A DNA stretch of 23,808 bases from JBBAFB01 sp041655595 (GTDB lineage: Bacteria > Bacillota > DULZ01), in contig JBBAFB010000019.1 in assembly GCA_041655595.1 (NCBI GenBank), positions 1-23,808 on the forward strand. The letters run 5' to 3'. A model generated the notes under the pieces. It was given only the letters and a program-made list of their open reading frames with translations, was not told the DNA's origin and did no database searches. This document shows, one piece after another, positions 1-6,994 of this stretch. Numbering within the stretch: position 1 is the stretch's first letter; every line of letters begins with the position of its first letter. The position numbers and the translations under genes were made by a program.

Positions 1-428
1 TGCTCATAGCTAGATTTAACCAAACGGAGCTCCCTGATAATTTTACTCAAATCGATTAGTTGAGTTGTTGTAGAGAAAAGCTTTTGGTACCTTAGATAAT
101 CCCGTGCAGGCAAAACATCTAATTCCAGTCCTAGGCGGACGGGCAAAGGATGGCACTCCTGTATAGTAACGCCCAGATCCCTACTGCTTTTAATAGAAAG
201 GATGTTTGTCAAAGGTGATTCTTTTACGACCCTTTCCAAACCCCGCTTCACCATCAGCAACGGCTTTCCCTCCACGGGAACATAAAGAAAGCCCTCAAAG
301 ATGCTGCCTGTCAAATAATAGAGATTAGTATTTTCCAGAATCAAGGCACCGTCCAGCTCATTTTTTAACAGTGACTGTTGAAGCCTGTTGATCCGATATT
401 CTATTTCCTCAAGGGGAACTATTCCCAT
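1..428 (-). CDS. M24-family (aminopeptidase P-like) peptidase, N-terminal part
   Basis: This is the first ~142 codons of a minus-strand gene that runs off the left edge. The visible part matches the creatinase/prolidase N-terminal domain that precedes the metal-binding M24 catalytic domain: an N-terminal helix (EIEYRINRLQQSL), then GALILENTNLYYLTGS, a strand pair with VPVEGKPLLMVKRG, and the domain-closing RELRLVKSSYE motif. The metal ligands would lie beyond the edge, so catalytic competence cannot be judged. Members are usually cytoplasmic Xaa-Pro aminopeptidases that trim peptides with proline at position 2. The ATG at 428 is chosen because an AAAGGAGG-type site sits about 10 bases upstream and because the protein begins just before the conserved helix. 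A short hydrophobic reading frame ends directly at the ribosome binding site. The family call is firm; the substrate is unknown. Confidence 0.85.
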   Translation of the reverse strand, partial: MGIVPLEEIEYRINRLQQSLLKNELDGALILENTNLYYLTGSIFEGFLYVPVEGKPLLMVKRGLERVVKESPLTNILSIKSSRDLGVTIQECHPLPVRLGLELDVLPARDYLRYQKLFSTTTQLIDLSKIIRELRLVKSSYE

Positions 429-446
429 CAACTACCTTCCCTCCTT

Positions 447-542
447 TCAAATAGCAGCCAGCCCACAGTAAATTAAGAAAATTACAAATAAAGTCTCACT
501 AAGGTCGCGGTAAGCAAATAGAGCAATGAGGTTTTCAGGCAA
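447..542 (-). CDS. Possible small hydrophobic ORF upstream of the M24 gene
   Basis: A 31-codon reading frame starts at TTG (542), 10 bases after a GGAGG motif, and its TGA stop abuts the ribosome binding site of the M24 peptidase gene. The predicted peptide has a polar N-terminal half (PENLIALFAYRDLSE) and a hydrophobic C-terminal half (FVIFLIYCGLAAI) that could be a short membrane helix. I do not recognise a family. It could be a small membrane protein, a leader peptide, or chance. The rest of the 239-base gap (543-667) is AT-rich and shows no clear promoter or terminator. Confidence 0.25.
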   Translation of the reverse strand: MPENLIALFAYRDLSETLFVIFLIYCGLAAI

Positions 543-667
543 ATACCCGTTTCCTCCAAAATCATGACTATTAGTCCTTCTTAGAAAGAAAGCCATCCTT
601 AAAAAACTTTAGGACAGCACAGAAGCAAACATTTTCTTTTTTTCCAAAAAAGTACCTAAGTTTGCAA

Positions 668-1711
668 TCACTGACTGCAATTTAATTTTTCCGTTCTCTC
701 CAAGGGATTATAAATATCCGTTCCTTCGGGCAAATAATCAACTTTTTGCCCTTCTATCAAAACCTGCACCTTTTCCACCTGGGGCAAGGAAGTAAGAGTA
801 AACACCAGGGAATTAACCAATAATCGTTCCAAAGCGGTCCCCCCTCCATAGCCCACCACTTCCTTACTAAAATTAACCGCCAGCAGCTTTTTATCTTCCT
901 CCCAGGAAACATTAATTATTTTAGTGCCCTTCCAAAGGGGGGAAACCAAATTGCCTTTTTTGGGAGACCCCTTCACCAGCTGGTTCAGGGCGGCTTTCGC
1001 CTGTTCAACCACGCCTCCGTCCTTAGGCCCGGCAATAGAAACCGGAACCAAAAACATGGCGTTATCGTCACCGTAATAGACGGTAATTTGTGCCCCTGAG
1101 TCCGATTTGTCCCCTATATAATTAATCTTATTTTCTCTTTCAAAAACTGCATCCAGGAGAACATCCTGCAATTCACCTATTAACTGCCCCTCTACAAAAA
1201 TTTGAAACCTTTCCACATTTGGAAATTCGCTAAGGGTATAAATAATAGAATCCAAGGCCAATTGAACAGCTTCCTTGGTTTTCATCTCTAAAAACTGCTT
1301 TGTCAAGTCTATAAAAACCGTTCCCGATCCTTCGCGAAAGTATATTTCTCTAAGCTTAGTTCCTTCAGGAATGGGTCCCTTCAAAAAATCATTATTGGGA
1401 CCGGCTAAAAGTTTCTCTATGGCAACTTGTACAACTTCTTTCGTCGGATTAATAGAGATGGTAACAGGAACCAGAAAGTTTTCGTCGGCAGTGGCATAAT
1501 AAACAACTATTTGGCTCTTTTCAGTTGATAAAACAATAGGCCTTTTGGCTCCGGGGGGGTTTTCTAGAGGCTTCTCCTTAACTTTTCCTTCTTTGAATAC
1601 ATTAATATTTTCCAGAAAGGAACAAGCAGACAAAAGGCTGCCCAATAATAGGAAAATTATGCCCAGTACTAAAATTTTTCTAGTGCCAACCATTTGCTTT
1701 TTCTTTTCCAT
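668..1711 (-). CDS. GerMN-domain sporulation/germination lipoprotein
   Basis: This encodes a 347-residue secreted lipoprotein. Residues 1-30 are a lysine-rich start, a hydrophobic core (ILVLGIIFLLLGSLLSAC) and a lipobox LSAC, so the mature protein would be tethered by a lipid on Cys30. Two tandem GerMN domains follow, roughly residues 65-190 and 205-330; each has the repeated pattern of a VYYATADENFLVPV-like strand, a helix leading into LLAGP or LVKGSP, and VFIDLTKQF or LAVNFSKEV. GerMN domains occur in B. subtilis GerM, which acts in spore cortex formation and germination, and in several sporulation proteins. The ATG at 1711 has only a weak GGGG upstream, partly inside an imperfect hairpin. 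The gene lies 143 bases downstream of the YkvI-like gene in the same orientation. Domain assignment is firm; a role in sporulation is inferred from the family. Confidence 0.88.
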   Translation of the reverse strand: MEKKKQMVGTRKILVLGIIFLLLGSLLSACSFLENINVFKEGKVKEKPLENPPGAKRPIVLSTEKSQIVVYYATADENFLVPVTISINPTKEVVQVAIEKLLAGPNNDFLKGPIPEGTKLREIYFREGSGTVFIDLTKQFLEMKTKEAVQLALDSIIYTLSEFPNVERFQIFVEGQLIGELQDVLLDAVFERENKINYIGDKSDSGAQITVYYGDDNAMFLVPVSIAGPKDGGVVEQAKAALNQLVKGSPKKGNLVSPLWKGTKIINVSWEEDKKLLAVNFSKEVVGYGGGTALERLLVNSLVFTLTSLPQVEKVQVLIEGQKVDYLPEGTDIYNPLERTEKLNCSQ

Positions 1712-1716
1712 TGACC

Positions 1717-1742
1717 CCGGGTACTACTTTTGTACTACCCGG
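1717..1742. repeat. Imperfect inverted repeat just upstream of the GerMN gene
   Basis: A 7-bp stem (CCGGGTA/TACCCGG), one C-C or G-G mismatch, three more pairs and a 4-base loop form an inverted repeat ending 5 bases before the GerMN start codon. It has no following T-run, so it does not look like a terminator. It could be an operator or an RNA hairpin that hides the weak ribosome binding site. Confidence 0.45.
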
Positions 1743-1854
1743 CCCCACCCCCCAACTAGCTAATTTAAACCAAGCTGTCAATTTTGCATCTAGTCTATTC
1801 TCTACTACAATCAATAATTCCTGCCTATCATATCTGGAAAACGCTGACAGCATC

Positions 1855-2883
1855 TTAATACTGTTTTTTCAAACACCACCTCAGCAGAATTAGCATTAAC
1901 AGGACTAACCCCAAGTAACCAAAAAAGGGGTAAACAGTTTTTATCAGGACCGAAAAGCCTACCTTGGCCAAAAGAGCAGCGGCGAAAATAAACAGCAAAA
2001 TAATCATTAGGTAGGGGAGTTTTGCCTTCTCCATTCTCAAGGCCAGAGCAGCCCCGTCTACTACTGCCGTAGTCAACATAGCAAACCACAAGGCAATGCC
2101 ATAGGCCCTACCTAAAAAGATACTTCTGTTTTCTGCCAAGACCAGCAAGGGGATCTCCCTTGCCGCTATGGTAGAATAATTATTCAGCAGAACTAAGGAA
2201 AGTAAGCCTGCCAAAACACCTAAAACTAAACCGCCCAAAACAATACCGAAAAAACCTTCCCTGTAGTGGCTTCCGGTAAATCTGAGCAAAATCACCAGCC
2301 CGCCGATCATGTTATATGAAACATAAAGAATGGCAAAGCCTAACCAAGCAAAACCACGACCGCTATTTACTGTAGCGGACAGCAAACCGGTTTCTCGAAA
2401 ACTAGAAATGCTAATCAACAAGGCTCCAAAGATTATCAAAGGAACCAGAAAGGTGTTTAAAGCTAAAACCCCGCCTTCCTTCCGCAAGAGAGCCCCAATC
2501 AAAATTAGACTGCTTAAAATTAAGCCAAAGCCTTTTGCAAAACCAAAGTTGTCGGAGAAAACAGATTCACAGCCCGCAAGCATAATCACTAATCCCATAA
2601 ACAAGTAGCAAGAGAAGCACAGATCCGCCGCCCTGCCAAGGTTTTCCCCCAGCAGAACAATCAAAAAGCGGTGATAAGAAGTAATCCCTCTGCTGACCCC
2701 AATCTTAAAAACCGTTAGGGCCGATACCACAAAGCCCACTGTCGCCACAACAGTTCCCAAAAGACCTAAAAAGCCCTGACGAACAAAAAAATGAACCAAC
2801 TCCTGGCCCGATGCAAAGCCAGCACCTATTATCGCTCCTGTGTAGGTTAGGGCCAGCGCCATGGCTTTTCTAAAACTTCCCAT
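1855..2883 (-). CDS. YkvI-family integral membrane protein
   Basis: This encodes a 342-residue, almost entirely hydrophobic protein with about ten predicted membrane helices. The N-terminus GAIIGAGFASGQELVHFF is characteristic of the YkvI family, which is distantly related to amino acid/sodium symporter-type transporters with broken first helices; the GAGFASGQE segment would be that unwound helix. The substrate is unknown. The ATG at 2883 has a GGAGGG motif 8 bases upstream. The gene is divergent from yyaC across a 150-base gap and is followed by the GerMN gene. Its neighbours suggest spore or stationary-phase expression, but no sporulation promoter was recognised on this strand. Family identity is good; transport function is inference. 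Confidence 0.82.
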   Translation of the reverse strand: MGSFRKAMALALTYTGAIIGAGFASGQELVHFFVRQGFLGLLGTVVATVGFVVSALTVFKIGVSRGITSYHRFLIVLLGENLGRAADLCFSCYLFMGLVIMLAGCESVFSDNFGFAKGFGLILSSLILIGALLRKEGGVLALNTFLVPLIIFGALLISISSFRETGLLSATVNSGRGFAWLGFAILYVSYNMIGGLVILLRFTGSHYREGFFGIVLGGLVLGVLAGLLSLVLLNNYSTIAAREIPLLVLAENRSIFLGRAYGIALWFAMLTTAVVDGAALALRMEKAKLPYLMIILLFIFAAALLAKVGFSVLIKTVYPFFGYLGLVLLMLILLRWCLKKQY

Positions 2884-2976
2884 TAAGAAAGCCCTCCCGG
2901 CAGCGACTCGTTAAATAATTTGCTAACAGCTGCTCTTATAATCTCTATGCCGGGTGAGAGCTAATTAATTCAATTT

Positions 2977-3006
2977 GTATAGGATTTTAAATATTTACAT
3001 ATACTG
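2977..3006 (+). promoter_or_regulatory. Candidate forespore (SigG/SigF-like) promoter of yyaC
   Basis: GTATA at 2977-2981 matches the SigG -35 consensus GHATR exactly. After an 18-base spacer, TATACTG at 3000-3006 matches the -10 consensus CATNHTA at all but two positions. It lies 28 bases before the yyaC start. The sequence is AT-rich, so a chance match is possible, and a SigA reading (TTGTAT, then CATATA) cannot be excluded. Confidence 0.35.
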
Positions 3007-3033
3007 TAACTATAGTATCAGCGGAGGTGGCTT

Positions 3034-3672
3034 ATGTTTAATCCTTTTTTTGCTGCAGCTTATACAACTGCAGGGCCGCAAGGAAACCTCAATTCAAAAA
3101 AAATTAAGTTTCATTATGAAGAGCCTTATCTCGCCTTAAAGATGGGAAGGGCCTTAGCCCAATATCTAAGCGAGTTGGATGCGGAAGGCAAAAAAACCCT
3201 AGTAGCCCTTTGCATTGGCACCGATAGATCAACAGGAGATAGTTTAGGACCCCTGGTTGGTACTAAGCTAAAGAACTCCCCTGCCCGCCTGGAAGTCTAC
3301 GGAACCTTGAACAAGCCTGTCCACGCTGCCAATTTAAGCGAACAACTAAAGGAAATTCAAAAGCTACATCCCGACTCCTTGTTTATAGCTATTGATGCTT
3401 GCCTGGGCAAATCAGAAAACATTGGGCAAATCACTCTTTCCCCTGGTGCCCTAAAGCCTGGTGCCGGGGTAAAGAAAACCTTACCTCCAGTAGGGGATGT
3501 CCATTTTACCGGCACTGTCAATGTAAGCGGCTATATGGAATATTTCGTTTTGCAAAACACCCGGCTGGGCTTGATCTGGGATATGGCCGAATTGATCTCC
3601 GCCAGCATAAGTCATGGACTTTTACTGCATAAGTTTAGGATGCAGGAAATTTCCGCCAGCGCTTCCCTCTAA
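3034..3672 (+). CDS. yyaC: Spore protease-like protein YyaC (DUF1256)
   Basis: This encodes a 212-residue protein of the YyaC family, which is related in fold to the germination protease GPR and is found only in spore formers. Family marks are ALCIGTDRSTGDSLGPLVGT at about residues 58-77, with the acidic Asp64 and Asp69, and IDACLG near 120. In B. subtilis yyaC is a forespore gene near the origin, close to parB, as here. The ATG at 3034 follows a GCGGAGGTGG ribosome binding site with a 5-base gap. It is the only gene in the window transcribed toward the origin, and it converges on the bactofilin gene with just 8 bases between stop codons and no visible terminator. Its precise peptidase role has not been established. 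Confidence 0.88.
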   Translation: MFNPFFAAAYTTAGPQGNLNSKKIKFHYEEPYLALKMGRALAQYLSELDAEGKKTLVALCIGTDRSTGDSLGPLVGTKLKNSPARLEVYGTLNKPVHAANLSEQLKEIQKLHPDSLFIAIDACLGKSENIGQITLSPGALKPGAGVKKTLPPVGDVHFTGTVNVSGYMEYFVLQNTRLGLIWDMAELISASISHGLLLHKFRMQEISASASL

Positions 3673-3680
3673 CAGGCTAA

Positions 3681-4052
3681 CTACTCTTCCTTTTTTCCCT
3701 TAACGGAGCCCGACATTTGACAATTACCCTGAAAAACGGCCCCTTCATCAATAACTAAATTTTGAGCTTTTAAATCCCCATAAATCCTCCCGGTAGCCGC
3801 TACCTCAATTTTGCCGGAAACGGAAACATTGCCGGTTATTTCCCCGGCTATCAATATATTGCGGCCTTGAAGATTACCTTCGATTCGGCCCGCCTCTCCA
3901 ATTAGGATATCCCCCTCGGTGTGAACCTCTCCCTCAACCTTACCGTCAATTCTTAGGGCCGAAGAAGCTTTAACCACGCCTTTAAAGTAAACATCCTTTC
4001 CAATAAAAGTGCCAACCTGGTCGAATTCAGGGATCTCCCTCTTTCTAAGCAT
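3681..4052 (-). CDS. Bactofilin (polymer-forming cytoskeletal protein)
   Basis: This encodes a 123-residue bactofilin consisting almost wholly of the beta-helical core. Repeated short strands with glycine turns are visible: LRIDGKVEGEVHTEGDILIGEAGRIEGN and GEITGNVSVSGKIEVAATGRIYGD, up to about residue 110. Short charged ends flank the core (LRKREIPEF at the start, KGKKEE at the end), which is usual for the family. Bactofilins self-assemble without nucleotide into filaments at the inner membrane and often position cell-wall hydrolases. The ATG at 4052 is preceded by a GGGGGAAGG motif. It lies 16 bases downstream of the M23 peptidase gene in the same apparent operon, matching the recurrent bactofilin plus membrane-anchored M23 pairing. 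A role in cell or spore envelope shape is inferred. Confidence 0.92.
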   Translation of the reverse strand: MLRKREIPEFDQVGTFIGKDVYFKGVVKASSALRIDGKVEGEVHTEGDILIGEAGRIEGNLQGRNILIAGEITGNVSVSGKIEVAATGRIYGDLKAQNLVIDEGAVFQGNCQMSGSVKGKKEE

Positions 4053-4068
4053 ATACCTTCCCCCACTT

Positions 4069-5154
4069 CTAGTCTTTAAGAATCAATTCAGGATCTATAA
4101 ACTCTCCTTCTTTTTTAACACGAAAATCCAAATGGGCACCTGTAGAACGGCCGGTGCTTCCCACCCTTGCGACGGGCTGCCCTTTTTCAACTGGATCGCC
4201 GACCTTAACCAATAAAGATGAATTATGGGCATATTGAGTTTCATAACCATTATGGTGATCTATAACAACAACCCGGCCCCAGCCCAGTTGTGTACCAGCA
4301 AAAACAACAGTTCCCTTGCCCGCGGCGGTAATTGTTGTACCATAGGTGGCTGCAATATCCAGTCCCTCATGCATTTCCTTCCCCTTGCCCGTAATAGGAT
4401 TTGTTCTCATACCGAACACCGAGGTGATTTTTCCTTGGAGCGGCCAGGCATCAGGGATAGCAGCTAAATATTCCAGCCTGTCTTCTACTTCCAGCAATAG
4501 CAACTCCAAGTCCGCCTTCTTTTTTTCGGTACGTCCCTGTAAAGTTTCAAAGTTTTCAGCCACTTCATTGATAGCTAACTCATCTCTATTATTATATGTA
4601 TTATAGGAACGGGAAGCAGAAGCGGCTTCCTTTCTGAGCACAAGATCTTTTAACCGATCTTCCCCTTGAAAATCTTCCACCGTTAACCCCTCTGGCCCGG
4701 CTTGCTCAAGCTGGGAACCTTCGCTTCGTTTAACATTCCAGTGAAGGGGCTCTAATCCTCCGCCAACACCGGACAGCCCATCCGACTCTTCTGCCCTATC
4801 CTCCAAACCAACCATTGCACGAACCTTATTTTCCAATTCATTTACTGTTTCCAATTTGCTTTCCAATAATTTTGCCTGGTCCTGGAGCTCCTCAATCATT
4901 TTTGCCTGGGCGGCATTAACCCCCTTTAAAAACTGCAAGGATTCTATTTCCCCCTGGGAAATAAAATAACCATAACTAAAAAAAGCAATCGCACTTAGTC
5001 CCACCAAACTAAGAATTAGGACAAAGGGCAGCAACATTCCGGGTATCCGCCATTTACGCATGGAATTTTCATTGTTAGGAATCAACAGCAGGGTAAAATA
5101 CTTTTTTTTCTGCTTAACGGCACGCCCTTCTACTTTGGGCAATTTCCAACTCAC
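4069..5154 (-). CDS. Membrane-anchored M23-family peptidase with HxD in place of HxH
   Basis: This encodes a 361-residue protein with a short cytoplasmic N-terminus, one membrane helix (about 38-63), a coiled-coil stalk (about 68-120), a variable linker, a second helix (200-230) and a C-terminal M23 (LytM-like) domain from about 238. Zn-site residues His262 and Asp266 (HEGLD) and His310 (YAH) are present. The terminal motif reads HLDFRV (His341, Asp343) instead of the usual HLHFEV, so the third zinc ligand is aspartate. The protein may cut peptidoglycan peptide bridges outside the membrane or may be a degenerate activator or scaffold. The start is GTG at 5154, overlapping the TGA of the DUF4446 gene (GTGA), with GGAGGTGAG upstream, indicating translational coupling. 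The adjacent bactofilin is the probable partner. Confidence 0.9.
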   Translation of the reverse strand: MSWKLPKVEGRAVKQKKKYFTLLLIPNNENSMRKWRIPGMLLPFVLILSLVGLSAIAFFSYGYFISQGEIESLQFLKGVNAAQAKMIEELQDQAKLLESKLETVNELENKVRAMVGLEDRAEESDGLSGVGGGLEPLHWNVKRSEGSQLEQAGPEGLTVEDFQGEDRLKDLVLRKEAASASRSYNTYNNRDELAINEVAENFETLQGRTEKKKADLELLLLEVEDRLEYLAAIPDAWPLQGKITSVFGMRTNPITGKGKEMHEGLDIAATYGTTITAAGKGTVVFAGTQLGWGRVVVIDHHNGYETQYAHNSSLLVKVGDPVEKGQPVARVGSTGRSTGAHLDFRVKKEGEFIDPELILKD

Positions 5155-5720
5155 GGCAGCATCTCACCTCCCCCTTTTTCTAGCAAACCCTTTATGCTTT
5201 GGTCCTTTTTAGCCCGGTCAATTGCCAACAATTCTTCATCAGTTAAACGGTAACGAGATTCCCCGTCCTTAATAGCTTTAGCAAAAAGCCGGGATTCTTC
5301 CCTGCCAAAAATGCAAGTCAAAACAAAACCGCTTTCCCTGCCGTCTAAGAGGGCCAGGGAAAAGCTTTGGTCTCCGCCGAGATCCTGAAAGGGGTTATAA
5401 CGAACAAAGCCAACCCTTTGGATCGCCAGCTGTTGTATCTTTTCTAAAATTACAACCTCTTTTGCCAGCCGAGCTACCTCTGCCTGCAGCCGGCCCATTT
5501 CAGCGTTTTGATTGATAATAAATTCCTCAACATTTGCTGTGTGTACGCCCTCTAACAATTTCAAATGCTGTTCTCTATATTTTTTATTTGCTCTGTGTTC
5601 TATCAGCAACAAAACCAACATTAACAAGACAACCAAGCCCAATAAAAGCGTTAACAAAGCACCTTGAGAACTAATGAAGGATAAAACTTGTTGCCACCCA
5701 AGGAAAAGCGCTGATTCCAT
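5151..5720 (-). CDS. DUF4446 membrane protein
   Basis: This encodes a 189-residue protein. An N-terminal membrane helix (ALLTLLLGLVVLLMLVLLLI, about 19-38) precedes a long helix, probably a coiled coil, through about residue 95. The conserved DUF4446 domain follows (IQRVGFVRYNPFQDLGGDQSFS, then ESGFVLTCIFGREESRLFAKAI and YRLTDEE). It is slightly longer than typical members because of an extra acidic, lysine-rich tail. The function is unknown. Family members are commonly encoded beside parB and near the origin in Clostridia. The ATG at 5720 has GGAGG 10 bases upstream. It is the first gene of the DUF4446-M23-bactofilin cluster, so a role in envelope organisation is a guess from context. Confidence 0.85.
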   Translation of the reverse strand: MESALFLGWQQVLSFISSQGALLTLLLGLVVLLMLVLLLIEHRANKKYREQHLKLLEGVHTANVEEFIINQNAEMGRLQAEVARLAKEVVILEKIQQLAIQRVGFVRYNPFQDLGGDQSFSLALLDGRESGFVLTCIFGREESRLFAKAIKDGESRYRLTDEELLAIDRAKKDQSIKGLLEKGGGEMLP

Positions 5721-5802
5721 TAACTATATGCCTCCGAGTCTGTTTATAAACCAAAATCTCCATATTTTTAACTATTCTACATGGAAAATTTTATTCCTTT
5801 TT

Positions 5803-5831
5803 TATTTAAGATTTTCTTTTTAAAATTTCAA
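5803..5831 (-). promoter_or_regulatory. Weak candidate SigA promoter for the DUF4446-M23-bactofilin cluster
   Basis: On the minus strand TTGAAA (5826-5831) is separated by exactly 17 bases from TAAATA (5803-5808), about 80 bases before the DUF4446 start. The -35 matches 5 of 6 positions and the -10 only 3 of 6. The region is very AT-rich, so the call is tentative. Confidence 0.25.
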
Positions 5832-5881
5832 CTAAAAAACCATGCTCCAAACCCACCAAGGTTTTTAAAAAGGTATAGTCT

Positions 5882-6583
5882 CTAAATCTTAATTCCCAGC
5901 TGATCAAAAAAAAGCATCACAAACAGAGCCACAAAAATAGCCGGCAAAAGATTGCCTACCCTCAATTTTTTAATCCCCAGCATATCCAAGCCAATAGCAA
6001 AAATCAACAGGCCTCCCACCGCACTCATTTCCACAATTACCGGCTCTGTCAAGTAGACCCCTATCCACTTTGCCAGCAAAGTCAAACTGCCTTGGTAAAC
6101 AAAAACCGCCAAGGCGGAAAAGGCTACTCCCAAACCCAGGGAGGAAGCCAAGATAATAGCAGTTGCCCCATCAAGCAGGGATTTTGTATATAAAATTATA
6201 TGATTGCCGGTTAACCCGCTTTCCAAAGAACCCATAATGGCCATCGCACCAACACAATAAAGCAAGCTTGCGCTAACAAAACCTTTAACAAAAGTGCCCT
6301 CCCCTGCACCATTGGCAAAAAACCCTTCCAGCTTGGCACCCATTCCGGCTAATCTATCCTCTATGCCGGCTAACTCCCCCACAATAACGCCCAACATCAG
6401 ACTAATAACTACTACTATTATGTTTTCTGTGCCTAAGGCCATTTTAAAGCCCACCAAAAGAACTCCCAAACCGATGGCCTGCATTATATACTGCTGCAAA
6501 TCAGCTTTTAAAAGCTTACCCACTCCCTTGCCTAATAGAGCGCCGACTATTATAGCTGCCATATTAACTATGGTTCCAAGCAC
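5882..6583 (-). CDS. DUF554 family membrane protein
   Basis: This encodes a 233-residue, highly hydrophobic protein with about seven membrane helices. The N-terminal MLGTIVNMAAIIVGALLGKGVGKLL and the internal GAMAIMGSLESGL and LLDGATAIILASSLG segments are typical of DUF554 (YdfK/YqgA-like), including its acidic and small-residue motifs. The family's function is not established; transport is suspected. The start is GTG at 6583, preceded by AAAGGAGAGG with about 7 bases of spacing, and the alternative ATG eight codons later would remove part of the first helix. It is separated from parB by the parS-containing gap, so it probably has its own promoter, and is followed by 161 bases before DUF4446. 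Confidence 0.88.
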   Translation of the reverse strand: MLGTIVNMAAIIVGALLGKGVGKLLKADLQQYIMQAIGLGVLLVGFKMALGTENIIVVVISLMLGVIVGELAGIEDRLAGMGAKLEGFFANGAGEGTFVKGFVSASLLYCVGAMAIMGSLESGLTGNHIILYTKSLLDGATAIILASSLGLGVAFSALAVFVYQGSLTLLAKWIGVYLTEPVIVEMSAVGGLLIFAIGLDMLGIKKLRVGNLLPAIFVALFVMLFFDQLGIKI

Positions 6584-6945
6584 AACTACCTCTCCTTTGA
6601 CCAGTCAACCAACTGATATACTAAAACGATCTATTTCTACTGCCAATCAGCCGCAAGCCGATGCCCGCAATAAGCATTGCAATTACAAGAGCTTCCCGTT
6701 GCCTTCAACGCACTCCTTGCCGCTATTTTTGCATATTAAGCCGGGCTTTGTCAATTACATGTTATCTCGGAAATTGCCCCCCTAGCTCAAATAACCCCCC
6801 GGATAACAGCAGCAAACTCCTCTTTGCCATAGTTATTTAGGGAAAAGAATCGCAACCCGGGAATTGGAGGCTATTATTGGGCAGAAGCTAAGTATTTGCT
6901 TAATAATCACCGAATAACCCCCATCCGGGTTTTTATCTTTTCCGC
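6584..6945. other. Intergenic region between the DUF554 gene and the parS sites
   Basis: This is the larger part of the 455-base gene-free stretch. On the minus strand there is a perfect -35 TTGACA (6749-6754), but no good -10 at the right distance; CAAAAA is the hexamer at 17 bases. An 11-base inverted repeat, AAGCCGGGCTT (6738-6748), lies directly downstream of that -35. A 23-codon Cys-containing frame (6637-6708, TTG start, AAGGAG upstream) follows it. The plus strand has an open frame of about 35 codons without an ATG (ends near 6914), which I do not call. A 10-base direct repeat AATAACCCCC occurs near 6789 and 6912. Confidence 0.4.
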
Positions 6946-6979
6946 CTGCTGAAATGTTTCACGTGAAACATTTCAGCAG
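6946..6979. promoter_or_regulatory. parS: parS site 1 within a 34-bp perfect palindrome
   Basis: The core TGTTTCACGTGAAACA (6955-6970) is the parS sequence bound by ParB/Spo0J; B. subtilis uses TGTTNCACGTGAAACA. The symmetry continues perfectly for 9 more bases on each side (CTGCTGAAA and its complement), giving 34 bp in all. No T-run follows on either strand, so it is not a convincing terminator. It lies 69 bases from the parB stop codon. Confidence 0.95.
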
Positions 6980-6994
6980 CTATAAACAGCGGCT

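Noticed and set aside
5832..5881. Possible terminator after DUF554 (AAACC...GGTTT)
   Set aside because: Five-bp AT-rich stem with no clean T-run directly after it; too weak to call.
6294..6785. 163-codon plus-strand frame antisense to the DUF554 gene
   Set aside because: Proline- and threonine-rich shadow of a hydrophobic gene; no ribosome binding site or family resemblance, and the true gene is clear on the other strand.
6804..6914. Open plus-strand frame of about 35 codons ending in a protein-like string (RELEAIIGQKLSI)
   Set aside because: No ATG or GTG start and no usable ribosome binding site in frame; too short to distinguish from chance or a decayed gene.
6788..6930. Direct repeat AATAACCCCC with nearby CCGG strings in the parB-DUF554 gap
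   Set aside because: Only 10 bases are shared and the copies are 120 bases apart; the possible GGGTT hairpin near 6925 has a 5-bp stem and no gene to terminate on that strand.
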